A stretch of 64,000 nt of DNA from Micropruina sp963723605 (GTDB taxonomy: Bacteria; Actinomycetota; Actinomycetes; Propionibacteriales; Propionibacteriaceae), in assembly GCA_963723605.1 (NCBI GenBank), contig CAVRRM010000010.1, forward strand, positions 310,001 through 374,000, read 5' to 3'. The translations under genes and the position numbers were made by a program. Shown here piece by piece: positions 25,809-33,378 of this stretch. The notes under the pieces were generated by a model that ran no database searches, was not told the DNA's origin, and saw only the letters and a list, made by a program, of their open reading frames with translations. How positions within the stretch are numbered: the stretch's first letter is position 1; each line of letters starts with the position of its first letter.

Positions 25809-27359
25809 ATGGCTACCACCGAAACCAACCCGGAGTCCGTGCACGCGTCAGCCGCGTCGCTCGGGGCCGCAGTGATAAAGCCGGAATACGACGATCGGCT
25901 GACCAATGAAGACCTGGCTCCGCTGGGCAAGCAGACCTGGAACTCCTACAACATCTTCGCGTTCTGGATGTCGGACGTGCACAGTGTCGGCGGCTACGTC
26001 ACCGCCGGCAGCCTTTTCGCACTCGGCCTGACCAGCTGGCAGGTCTTCATCTGCCTGATTGTGGGTATCTGCATCGTGCAGTACTTCTGCAACCTGGTCG
26101 CCCGCCCTTCCCAGCAGGCCGCGGTTCCCTACCCGGTCGCCTCCCGGCTCTCGTTCGGCGTCAAGGGCGCCAACATTCCCGCCATCATTCGCGGCGCCAT
26201 CGCGGTGGCCTGGTACGGCGTACAGACCTATCTCGCCGCCGCGTCGCTCAACGTGGTGCTGCTCAAGCTGTTCCCGAACCTGGCCCCGCTGGCCGACACC
26301 AGCGTGCATGGCTTCCTCGGCCTTTCCGCCCTCGGCTACCTGTCCTACGGCGTGCTGTGGATCGTCCAGGCGCTGGTGTTCTGGCGCGGTATGGACTCGA
26401 TCCGCAAGTTCATCGACTTCTGCGGCCCGGCCGTCTACGTGGTGATGTTCGCGCTCTGCGGCTACTTGCTCTACCAGGCCGGCTGGAACGTCAACCTGAA
26501 CCTGGCCGGCCACGAGCTGAGCGGCTGGGCCGTGGTCGGCACGATGGTGTCGGCGACCGCCCTGGTGGTCAGCTACTTCTCCGGCCCGATGCTCAACTTC
26601 GGCGACTTCAGCCGTTACACCGCGACGTTCGCCCAGGTGAAGAAGGGCAACTTCTGGGGACTGCCGGTGAACTTCCTGGTGTTCTCGCTGCTCACCGTGC
26701 TGACCGCCGCGGCGACCGTGCCGGTCTTCGGCGAACTGATCACCGACCCGGTGCAGACCGTTGCCCGGATCGACAACACCTTCGCCATCGTGCTGGGGGC
26801 GCTGACCTTCACCATCGCCACCATCGGCATCAACATCGTGGCCAACTTCATCTCGCCCGCGTTCGATTTCAGCAACGTCAGCCCGCAGAAGATCAGCTGG
26901 CGGATGGGCGGCATGATCGCCGCGGTCGGCTCGATTCTGCTGACTCCGTGGAACTGGTACAGCAACGACGAGGCGATCCACTACACGCTGGGTGTGCTGG
27001 GCGCCCTGATCGGGCCGCTGTTCGGCATTCTGATCGCCGACTTCTACCTGATCCGCAAGACGAAGATCGTGGTGGACGACCTGTTCACCATGAAGCCTGA
27101 GGGCGAGTACCACTACCAGAACGGGTACAACCGCACGGCCATCGTGGCGCTGATCGGTGCCGGTGTGCTCTCGATCGGCTCGGTGGTGCTGCCCAAGCTG
27201 TTCGGGGTGGCCGGTTGGATCAGTGACTACAGCTGGTTCATCGGTTGTGGCGTCGGCTTCGTCCTCTACTACTTCCTGGCCAAGAAGAACAACATCGCAG
27301 GATCTGCCGAGCCGGTCGTCGAGCCCGCCGACCCGGCCGTCGCCGCCACGGAGGGCTGA
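25809..27359 (+). CDS. pucI: NCS1-family permease, probably allantoin
   Basis: 516 aa with about twelve predicted helices. The NCS1 signatures are clear: NEDLAPLGKQTWNSYNIFAFWMSD (read in two parts, residues 37-60) and a following SVGGYVTAGSLFALG. NCS1 transporters are sodium- or proton-coupled importers of nucleobases, hydantoins and allantoin; beside allantoinase, allantoin is most likely, as with Bacillus PucI. AGGGAG lies ahead of ATG 25809 and the 159-bp gap upstream can hold a promoter. The symbol is assigned by context, not proven substrate. Confidence 0.85.
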   Translation: MATTETNPESVHASAASLGAAVIKPEYDDRLTNEDLAPLGKQTWNSYNIFAFWMSDVHSVGGYVTAGSLFALGLTSWQVFICLIVGICIVQYFCNLVARPSQQAAVPYPVASRLSFGVKGANIPAIIRGAIAVAWYGVQTYLAAASLNVVLLKLFPNLAPLADTSVHGFLGLSALGYLSYGVLWIVQALVFWRGMDSIRKFIDFCGPAVYVVMFALCGYLLYQAGWNVNLNLAGHELSGWAVVGTMVSATALVVSYFSGPMLNFGDFSRYTATFAQVKKGNFWGLPVNFLVFSLLTVLTAAATVPVFGELITDPVQTVARIDNTFAIVLGALTFTIATIGINIVANFISPAFDFSNVSPQKISWRMGGMIAAVGSILLTPWNWYSNDEAIHYTLGVLGALIGPLFGILIADFYLIRKTKIVVDDLFTMKPEGEYHYQNGYNRTAIVALIGAGVLSIGSVVLPKLFGVAGWISDYSWFIGCGVGFVLYYFLAKKNNIAGSAEPVVEPADPAVAATEG

Positions 27360-27361
27360 GC

Positions 27362-28090
27362 ATGTTGATTCGGGTGATCAACCCCAACACCACCGCGTCG
27401 ATGACCCGGACGATCGCCCGCGCGGCCGACCGGGTCGCGGGACCAGGGGTGACCGTGCAGGCGGTCAACCCCGGTTCCGGGCCGGCCTCGATCGAGTCGC
27501 ACTACGACGAGGCGCTCGCGGTGCCCGGCATCGTCGAGGAGATCCTCGCCGGCGACGCCGAGGGCGTGGATGGCTACGTGATCGCCTGCTTCGGCGATCC
27601 GGGCCTGTTGGCCGCCCGGGAGATCGCCCGGGGACCCGTGGTCGGCGTCGCCGAGGCCGCGATGCGGACCGCCACCTATCTCGGCCGGTCGTTCAGTGTG
27701 ATCACCACCCTGGCCCGCACCATCGGCCGGGCCCAGGACCTGGCCGTCCAGTTCGGCGTGGCGCACGCCTGCGCCGGGTACCACGCGATCGACCTGCCGG
27801 TGCTCGAACTGGAGACCGACCCGGCCACCTACGCCACCCTTCTCGGCCGCTGCCGCCGGGCGCTGGCCGACGACGGGTCGGACGTGATCGTGCTCGGCTG
27901 CGCCGGCTTCGCACCGCTGGCGCTCACGCTGCAGGGTGACCTCGGAGTGCCGGTGGTGGACGGGGTGGCGGCCGGTGTGGCCACCGTCCGGGCCCTGATC
28001 GACCAGGGACTCAGCACCTCCCGGGCGCTGGAGTTCGACCGTCCGCCGGCCAAGGCCTACGCAGGCAGCCTGGCGAGGTTCGCCCTATGA
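27362..28090 (+). CDS. hpxA: Asp/Glu-racemase-family protein, probable allantoin racemase
   Basis: 242 aa. Two catalytic-type cysteines occur in the expected contexts, CFGDPG (about residue 78) and LGCAGF (about 180), with the N-terminal VINPNTTASMT box typical of hydantoin/allantoin racemases. HpxA interconverts R- and S-allantoin so that spontaneously racemised or imported R-allantoin becomes usable by allantoinase. ATG 27362 lies 2 bp after the permease stop, and the gene overlaps uraD by 4 bp. A hydantoin racemase role is the main alternative. Confidence 0.82.
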   Translation: MLIRVINPNTTASMTRTIARAADRVAGPGVTVQAVNPGSGPASIESHYDEALAVPGIVEEILAGDAEGVDGYVIACFGDPGLLAAREIARGPVVGVAEAAMRTATYLGRSFSVITTLARTIGRAQDLAVQFGVAHACAGYHAIDLPVLELETDPATYATLLGRCRRALADDGSDVIVLGCAGFAPLALTLQGDLGVPVVDGVAAGVATVRALIDQGLSTSRALEFDRPPAKAYAGSLARFAL

Positions 28091-28590
28091 CCACAACGGT
28101 GACGATCCGGGTCGGTGACTTCGACGGGCTCGGGCCCGCCGAAGCCGCCGAGGTGGTGCTCACCTGCGCACGGATCCCCGGCTGGGCGGACGCAGTTGTC
28201 GCGGGCCGTCCCTACCAGCAGCGGGATCGGCTGCTGAAGACAGCCAAGGAACTCGCGCAGCACTGGTCCTGGCCAGACGTGGCCGCAGCTCTGGCCGCCC
28301 ACCCGCGGATCGGCGAACGTTCGAGTGCCGCAACCGGCGAGGCGGCCATGTCGAGGGCTGAGCAGGCCGATGTCGGCGGTGACCTGACCGCCGAACTGCG
28401 CGCCGTGAACGAGGCCTACGAAGAGCGATTCGGCCGGGTGCTGCTGGTTCGCGCCGCCGGACGATCGGCTTCCGACATTCTGCGGGTCGGCGTCCGACGG
28501 CTGCTGATGGACGAGGAGACCGACCGGGTGGCCACGACGGGTGAACTGCGCGACATCGCACTCCGCCGGCTGCGGGGGCTGATCTCATGA
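28087..28590 (+). CDS. uraD: 2-oxo-4-hydroxy-4-carboxy-5-ureidoimidazoline (OHCU) decarboxylase
   Basis: 167 aa. The family motifs HPRIGE (catalytic His, about residue 73) and NEAYEERFGRVLLVRAAGRSA are present. The enzyme decarboxylates OHCU to S-allantoin, the third step from urate. The gene overlaps both neighbours by 4 bp, so it is translationally linked to uraH, which makes its substrate. Confidence 0.93.
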   Translation: MTTTVTIRVGDFDGLGPAEAAEVVLTCARIPGWADAVVAGRPYQQRDRLLKTAKELAQHWSWPDVAAALAAHPRIGERSSAATGEAAMSRAEQADVGGDLTAELRAVNEAYEERFGRVLLVRAAGRSASDILRVGVRRLLMDEETDRVATTGELRDIALRRLRGLIS

Positions 28591-28922
28591 GCTTTCTCTC
28601 CACCCATGTTCTCGATGTCACCGGCGGCCGCCCGGCGGACGGAGTCGAGGTCGAGCTGCTCACCCTCACGGCTGAGGGCGAGCAGGCCGTCGCCACCGGC
28701 TCGACCGATAGCGACGGCCGGGTCTCCGCCCTCGGCCCGGACGTTCTGCCCGCCGGTGCCTACCGGCTGCGGTTCGTGCTCGGCGCCTACTTCGAACGGC
28801 GCCAACTGACCACCCTGTTCCCGACCATCACGATCGATTTCATCGTCGATGGGACTGGCTCGCACCTGCACATTCCCGTGCTGGTGAGTCCGTTTGCCTA
28901 TTCCACCTACCGCGGTAGCTGA
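28587..28922 (+). CDS. uraH: 5-hydroxyisourate hydrolase
   Basis: 111 aa, transthyretin-like fold. The N-terminal STHVLD box (active-site His) and the invariant C-terminal YRGS tetrapeptide are both intact. It hydrolyses 5-hydroxyisourate, the product of urate hydroxylation, to OHCU. The gene overlaps uraD by 4 bp and ends 16 bp before the NCS2 permease start. Confidence 0.95.
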   Translation: MSFLSTHVLDVTGGRPADGVEVELLTLTAEGEQAVATGSTDSDGRVSALGPDVLPAGAYRLRFVLGAYFERRQLTTLFPTITIDFIVDGTGSHLHIPVLVSPFAYSTYRGS

Positions 28923-28938
28923 AACCGAGGAGAACCCG

Positions 28939-30375
28939 ATGTCCACCACCGACCTGTCCGCTGCACCCGCCGCCCGTCCAGAAGACGAGAAACTGCCGCT
29001 GGGGCCGACTCTGGGCTACGGCGTCCAGCACATCCTGTCCATGTTCGGCGGCGTGATCGCCGTGCCGCTGATCATCGGCGGAGCGGCCGGCCTGTCCGGC
29101 CCCCAGATCGCCCTGCTGTTGTCCTGCGCGCTGTTCGTCAGCGGTGTTGCGACGCTGCTGCAGACCCTGGGCCTGCCGTTCTTCGGCTCGCAGCTGCCGC
29201 TGGTCCAGGGCATCTCGTTCGCGTCGGTCTCCACGCTACTGACGATCGTCGCCGGCAAAGGTGAGGAGGGCCTGCGGGCCGGCTTCGGCGCGGTCATTGT
29301 GGCCGCCTTGATCTCGCTGATCATCGTTCCGTTCTTCGCCCAGATCGTCCGGCTGTTCCCTCCCGTGGTGACCGGCTCGATCATCACCGTGATCGGCCTT
29401 TCGCTGATGCCGGTCGCCGCCGGCTGGATCACCGGCAACGCCCTGGTCAACGGCCAACCCAACCCGACCTACGCCTCTGGGGGGAACCTGGCTCTGGCGA
29501 TGTTCACCCTGCTGGTGATCCTGGTGCTGTCCAAGATCAAGGCCACTGCCCGGATGGCGATTCTGCTCGGTTTGCTGGTCGGCACCGTCGTCGCGTTGGT
29601 CACCGGCCAGGCCAAATGGAATCTCGGGGGTGCCGCCATCGTCGCGCTGCCGCAGCCGTTCGCCTTCGGCCTGCCCACCTTTCAACTCGGCGCCATCGTC
29701 GCGATGACCATCGTGATGCTGGTGATCATGGTCGAGACCACCGCGGACATCCTGGCCGTCGGTGAGGTGGTCGGCACGAAGGTCGACTCCAAGCGGGTCG
29801 CGGACGGCCTTCGCGCCGACATGGCCGCCTCCGCCATCGCCCCGGTGTTCAACAGCTTTCCGGCCACCGCCTTTGCCCAGAACGTGGGCCTGGTGGCTCT
29901 GTCCGGCATCAAGTCGCGGTTCGTGGTGGCCGCCGGCGGCGCGATCCTGGCCATTCTCGGCCTGTCGCCGATGCTTGCCGCGGTCGTCCGGGTGATTCCC
30001 AGCGCCGTGCTCGGTGGCGCCGGCATCGTGCTGTTCGGCACGGTGGCCGCGAGCGGCATCCGCACCCTGTCGAAGGTGAACTACCAGGGCAACAACAACC
30101 TGCTGATCGTGGCCGTCTCGGTCGCCTTCGGCCTGCTGCCCAATGTCTCACCGGCCTTCTGGAACTCGCTACCGGAGGGGCTCGGCACCGTTCTGCACTC
30201 AGGCATCAGCGCAGCGGCCATCTGTGCGGTGCTGCTGAATGCGTTCTTCAACATCCTGGCGCCGGGCACGCCAAAGGATCCCAGCAACCTGGCCGCCGCC
30301 CCGGCACTGATGGTCCAGGAATCCGAGGTCGAGATGCTCAACGAGCCGGCCAGCAAGGGGGAGGCCGACAAATGA
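28939..30375 (+). CDS. NCS2-family urate/xanthine permease
   Basis: 478 aa with twelve to fourteen predicted helices. NCS2 features include GGVIAVPLIIGGAAGL near the first helix and the QNVGLVALSGIKSRFV signature. Members are proton symporters for urate, xanthine or uracil; location next to the urate hydroxylase favours urate or xanthine. A GAGGAGA lies before ATG 28939. It overlaps the hydroxylase gene by 4 bp. The window therefore has separate importers for the ureide end (NCS1) and the purine end (NCS2). Confidence 0.9.
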   Translation: MSTTDLSAAPAARPEDEKLPLGPTLGYGVQHILSMFGGVIAVPLIIGGAAGLSGPQIALLLSCALFVSGVATLLQTLGLPFFGSQLPLVQGISFASVSTLLTIVAGKGEEGLRAGFGAVIVAALISLIIVPFFAQIVRLFPPVVTGSIITVIGLSLMPVAAGWITGNALVNGQPNPTYASGGNLALAMFTLLVILVLSKIKATARMAILLGLLVGTVVALVTGQAKWNLGGAAIVALPQPFAFGLPTFQLGAIVAMTIVMLVIMVETTADILAVGEVVGTKVDSKRVADGLRADMAASAIAPVFNSFPATAFAQNVGLVALSGIKSRFVVAAGGAILAILGLSPMLAAVVRVIPSAVLGGAGIVLFGTVAASGIRTLSKVNYQGNNNLLIVAVSVAFGLLPNVSPAFWNSLPEGLGTVLHSGISAAAICAVLLNAFFNILAPGTPKDPSNLAAAPALMVQESEVEMLNEPASKGEADK

Positions 30376-31529
30376 AGGTGATCGTCATCGGCGCGGGCAT
30401 GGGCGGGCTGTCCGCGGGTATCGCCCTGCGCAACACCGGCCATGAGGTCGAGGTGTACGAACGGGTGCTGCAGATGCGTCCGGTCGGCGCAGCCATCTCG
30501 GTCTGGTCCAACGGGGTCAAGTGCCTCAATTACCTCGGCCTTTCCGATCAGGCGGCAGCGATCGGAGGGCCGATGCACTTCATGGCCTACCGCGACGGCC
30601 TGACCGGCGAGGAGATGTGCCAGTTCAGCCTCGATCCGCTGGTGCAGGAGGTTGGTCAGGCGCCTTATCCGATGTCGCGCACCGAACTGCAGTCGATGCT
30701 GTTCGAGGAGTTCGGCGCCGACCACATCCACTTGGGTCACAAGATGGTCCGGATCGAGGACGACGGGGAGCAGGTGACCGCCTTCTTCGAAAACGGCACC
30801 ATGGCCACCGCCGACATTCTGATCGGCGCCGACGGCACCCATTCCAGCGTCCGGGAGTACATCCTGGGGCACAAGACGGAGCGTCGCTACGCGGGCTACG
30901 TCAACTGGAACGGCCTCGTCGAGGTCTCGGACGACTTGGCGCCGGCCAATCAGTGGACGACCTGGGTGGGCGACGGCAAGCGGGTGTCGATGATGCCGAT
31001 CTCGGGCGGCCGGTTCTACTTCTTCTTCGACGTGCCGCTGCCCTCGGGGCTGCCCAACGACAAGGCGACCTACCGGGAAAGCCTGCGGGAGTACTTCGCC
31101 GGGTGGGCCGACCCCGTGCAGTTGCTGATCGACCGGCTGGACCCGCAGACCACCAACCGGGTCGAGATCGCCGACATCGAGCCGTTCATGACCTGGACGA
31201 AGGGACGGGTGGCGCTGCTCGGCGACGCCGGTCACTCCACAACCCCCGACATCGGTCAGGGTGGCTGCCAGGCGATGGAGGACTCAGTGGTGCTGGCGAT
31301 GGCGTTGCAGACCAACACGATCGGGGTGGAGGACGCGCTGCGTCGCTACCAGAACCGGCGCAACGAGCGCACGGGCGAACTGGTGCTGCGGGCCCGCAAG
31401 CGCTGCGACGTCACCCATGGCAAGGACTGGGACGCCACCCAGGCCTGGTACGACGAGTTGCGAGAAGAGGACGGAACCCGGGTGATCCGCGGCATCGTCG
31501 CGAGCATTCTGGGCAATCCGGTGTCCTGA
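30372..31529 (+). CDS. hpxO: FAD-dependent urate hydroxylase
   Basis: 385 aa flavoprotein of the aromatic-hydroxylase fold. The FAD-binding motif GAGMGG lies at residues 8-13, with GADGTHSSVR mid-protein and the second FAD motif GDAGHSTTPDIGQGGCQAMED. Family-specific boxes RPVGAAISVWSNGVKCL and GGRFYFFFD match Klebsiella HpxO, which uses NADH and O2 to turn urate into 5-hydroxyisourate. No cofactor-free uricase is present, so this is the entry enzyme. It is last in the operon and is followed by a strong hairpin. Confidence 0.92.
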   Translation: MKVIVIGAGMGGLSAGIALRNTGHEVEVYERVLQMRPVGAAISVWSNGVKCLNYLGLSDQAAAIGGPMHFMAYRDGLTGEEMCQFSLDPLVQEVGQAPYPMSRTELQSMLFEEFGADHIHLGHKMVRIEDDGEQVTAFFENGTMATADILIGADGTHSSVREYILGHKTERRYAGYVNWNGLVEVSDDLAPANQWTTWVGDGKRVSMMPISGGRFYFFFDVPLPSGLPNDKATYRESLREYFAGWADPVQLLIDRLDPQTTNRVEIADIEPFMTWTKGRVALLGDAGHSTTPDIGQGGCQAMEDSVVLAMALQTNTIGVEDALRRYQNRRNERTGELVLRARKRCDVTHGKDWDATQAWYDELREEDGTRVIRGIVASILGNPVS

Positions 31530-31540
31530 GTGACCGAAAG

Positions 31541-31574
31541 GGCCGGGACGACAAAATGATTCGTCGTCCCGGCC
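31541..31574. terminator. Bidirectional terminator-like hairpin
   Basis: GGCCGGGACGAC and GTCGTCCCGGCC form a perfect 12-bp stem around a 10-nt A/T-rich loop, between the 3' ends of hpxO and the convergent RTX-like gene. It closes the purine operon. On the minus strand it is followed by CTTTCGG, a weak U-tract. Confidence 0.75.
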
Positions 31575-31582
31575 GATCAAAC

Positions 31583-33223
31583 TCACTGGTTGAAGCGGAA
31601 CTCCACCGTGCCGGCGATCAGGCCGGCAGTGTCGACCGTGTCCAGGCCCCCGAGGCCGTTCACGGTCAACTGATCGGTCGGTTCGACCCGGGTCAGGCCG
31701 ATCTCGACCGGCAGCCCTTCGATGGCAACCGTGCCGCTGCCCGGGGTGCCGGACGGTTGCCCGGTCACGACGATCCGATCGTTGCGGGCGGTACCGGCGA
31801 CGGTGACCGAATCCACGGCGGCGTCGCTGGCTGAGCCACCCGGCACGACGGAGAGGTTGGCCGCCACGTGCTGGACACCCGATCCGGTCAGGTCGCCGAT
31901 GGCCAGGTTGTCTGCTCCGCCCATCGCGGTCAGGTCGACCACCTCGACGGCCCGCAGGTCCATCACGATGTTGCCGAGGTCCCGGGTGAACCGGGACTCG
32001 CGCCGCCCCGTCCGGTTGAGGGTGAACTGTTCCGCCGCGTTCGAGCCGCGGAAGACCAGCACGTCGGTGCCGCTTCCGCCGTCCACGACGTCGCTGCCCT
32101 CGCCCGGATCCCAGATGAACAGGTCGAGTTCGCCACTACCCAGCCGGGCGGTGTCGGCACCCCGGCCGCCCTGCACGACGTCGCTGCCGGACCCACCGAT
32201 GAAGGTCTCGTTCGCGTCACCGCCGAGCAACTGGTCGTCGCCGGCCTGCCCGTCGGCGGTGAAGTCGAGCGTGCCGGCAGCCACACTGGAGCTGAGTTTG
32301 TCGTCCCCGTCGCCGAGCCTGACCTGCAGGCGATCCTCGACTCCCGCCCCGTCGGTGGTGACCTGCACGGGTAGGCCGAGCACGTAAGCGGTGCTGCCGT
32401 TCGTGCCTACCGAGGCCAGCACGTCGACCTGGTCCACTCGGGGTGTGCCGCTGACCGTGATCCGGCCCTGGCTGCCCGGGTTGTTGCCCAGGTGATTGAC
32501 CACTTCGCGGACGTGGGTGCGGCCCAGGTTGCCGACGTCGATCGAGTCGGTGCCGGTGAGCAGGTCGGTGTCGAGGATCTCGACCCGGTTCAGGTCCATG
32601 GTGACCTGGCCAACGTCGCGGAAAAACCGGACCCGATGGCCGTTCGCGGTGATCCGGACACTCTCGTCGGCACCGGAGCCGAGGAAGAGCTGGGTGTCGG
32701 AGCCGGATTGGCCGTCAACCCGATCGTTGCCGTCGCCGGGTGCCCAGCCGAACCGGTCGTCGCCGGAACCCAGCCGGGCGCGGTCGTTGCCGCGTCCGCC
32801 GAACACCGAATCGTTGCCGGAGCCGGCGTGGAACCGTTCGGCCCCGTCGCCACCGAGCAGCAGGTCGTCTCCTTCGCCGCCGTAGACGGTCACCGCGATC
32901 GTCGCGGGCACCGCAGCGGTGCTCAACCGATCGTTGCCGGCCCGTCCGGAAAGCAGCACGCGGGTGATCCGCGACTCGTCGAACCGGACTTCGGGAAGGC
33001 CGTCAGCGTCGAAGTCGACGCCCAGTTGGTTGGTGGACGCGTCCCGGGTGAAGGCGATGGCGTCGGCCGCACCGGTGCCGAGAACGCGCAGTGTGCCGGC
33101 GCTGAGCCGGACGGTGCCGGGCAGCGGATCGGCCGCTGCGGGAAGACTGAGGCCAAGGGTGGCGGTCAGGCTGCCGGTGAGGATCAGGGCCGGAATCATG
33201 GTCCGGCGAGATCGGTGAAGCAT
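31583..33223 (-). CDS. Secreted RTX-like Gly/Asp-repeat protein
   Basis: 546 aa. A signal peptide of about 33 residues (basic start, hydrophobic PALILTGSLTATLGLSL, AAA cleavage-type site) precedes two large repeats, each with a string of GGxGxD-like motifs (GGEGDDLLLGGDG, GSGNDSVFGGRGND; later GGSGSDVVQGGRGAD). These are haemolysin-type calcium-binding repeats. There is no C-terminal type I secretion neighbour; the signal peptide implies Sec export. ATG 33223 has AAGGAG at 7-nt spacing. The role is unknown; surface adhesion or a calcium-stabilised wall protein is plausible. Confidence 0.75.
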   Translation of the reverse strand: MLHRSRRTMIPALILTGSLTATLGLSLPAAADPLPGTVRLSAGTLRVLGTGAADAIAFTRDASTNQLGVDFDADGLPEVRFDESRITRVLLSGRAGNDRLSTAAVPATIAVTVYGGEGDDLLLGGDGAERFHAGSGNDSVFGGRGNDRARLGSGDDRFGWAPGDGNDRVDGQSGSDTQLFLGSGADESVRITANGHRVRFFRDVGQVTMDLNRVEILDTDLLTGTDSIDVGNLGRTHVREVVNHLGNNPGSQGRITVSGTPRVDQVDVLASVGTNGSTAYVLGLPVQVTTDGAGVEDRLQVRLGDGDDKLSSSVAAGTLDFTADGQAGDDQLLGGDANETFIGGSGSDVVQGGRGADTARLGSGELDLFIWDPGEGSDVVDGGSGTDVLVFRGSNAAEQFTLNRTGRRESRFTRDLGNIVMDLRAVEVVDLTAMGGADNLAIGDLTGSGVQHVAANLSVVPGGSASDAAVDSVTVAGTARNDRIVVTGQPSGTPGSGTVAIEGLPVEIGLTRVEPTDQLTVNGLGGLDTVDTAGLIAGTVEFRFNQ

Positions 33224-33378
33224 GGGAGTCTCCTTCTGGTGGTGGTTGACTCCCATCAAGTTATGGAGCCCGCACCCCGGGCCGGATCGGTGAGCCCTGC
33301 CCAACTCGGTCGGCTCGGGTGCCCAGTTCGTACCTTCAGCCACGCGCTACGGGTCAACGAGGTCGGCCGTGCGACCGG

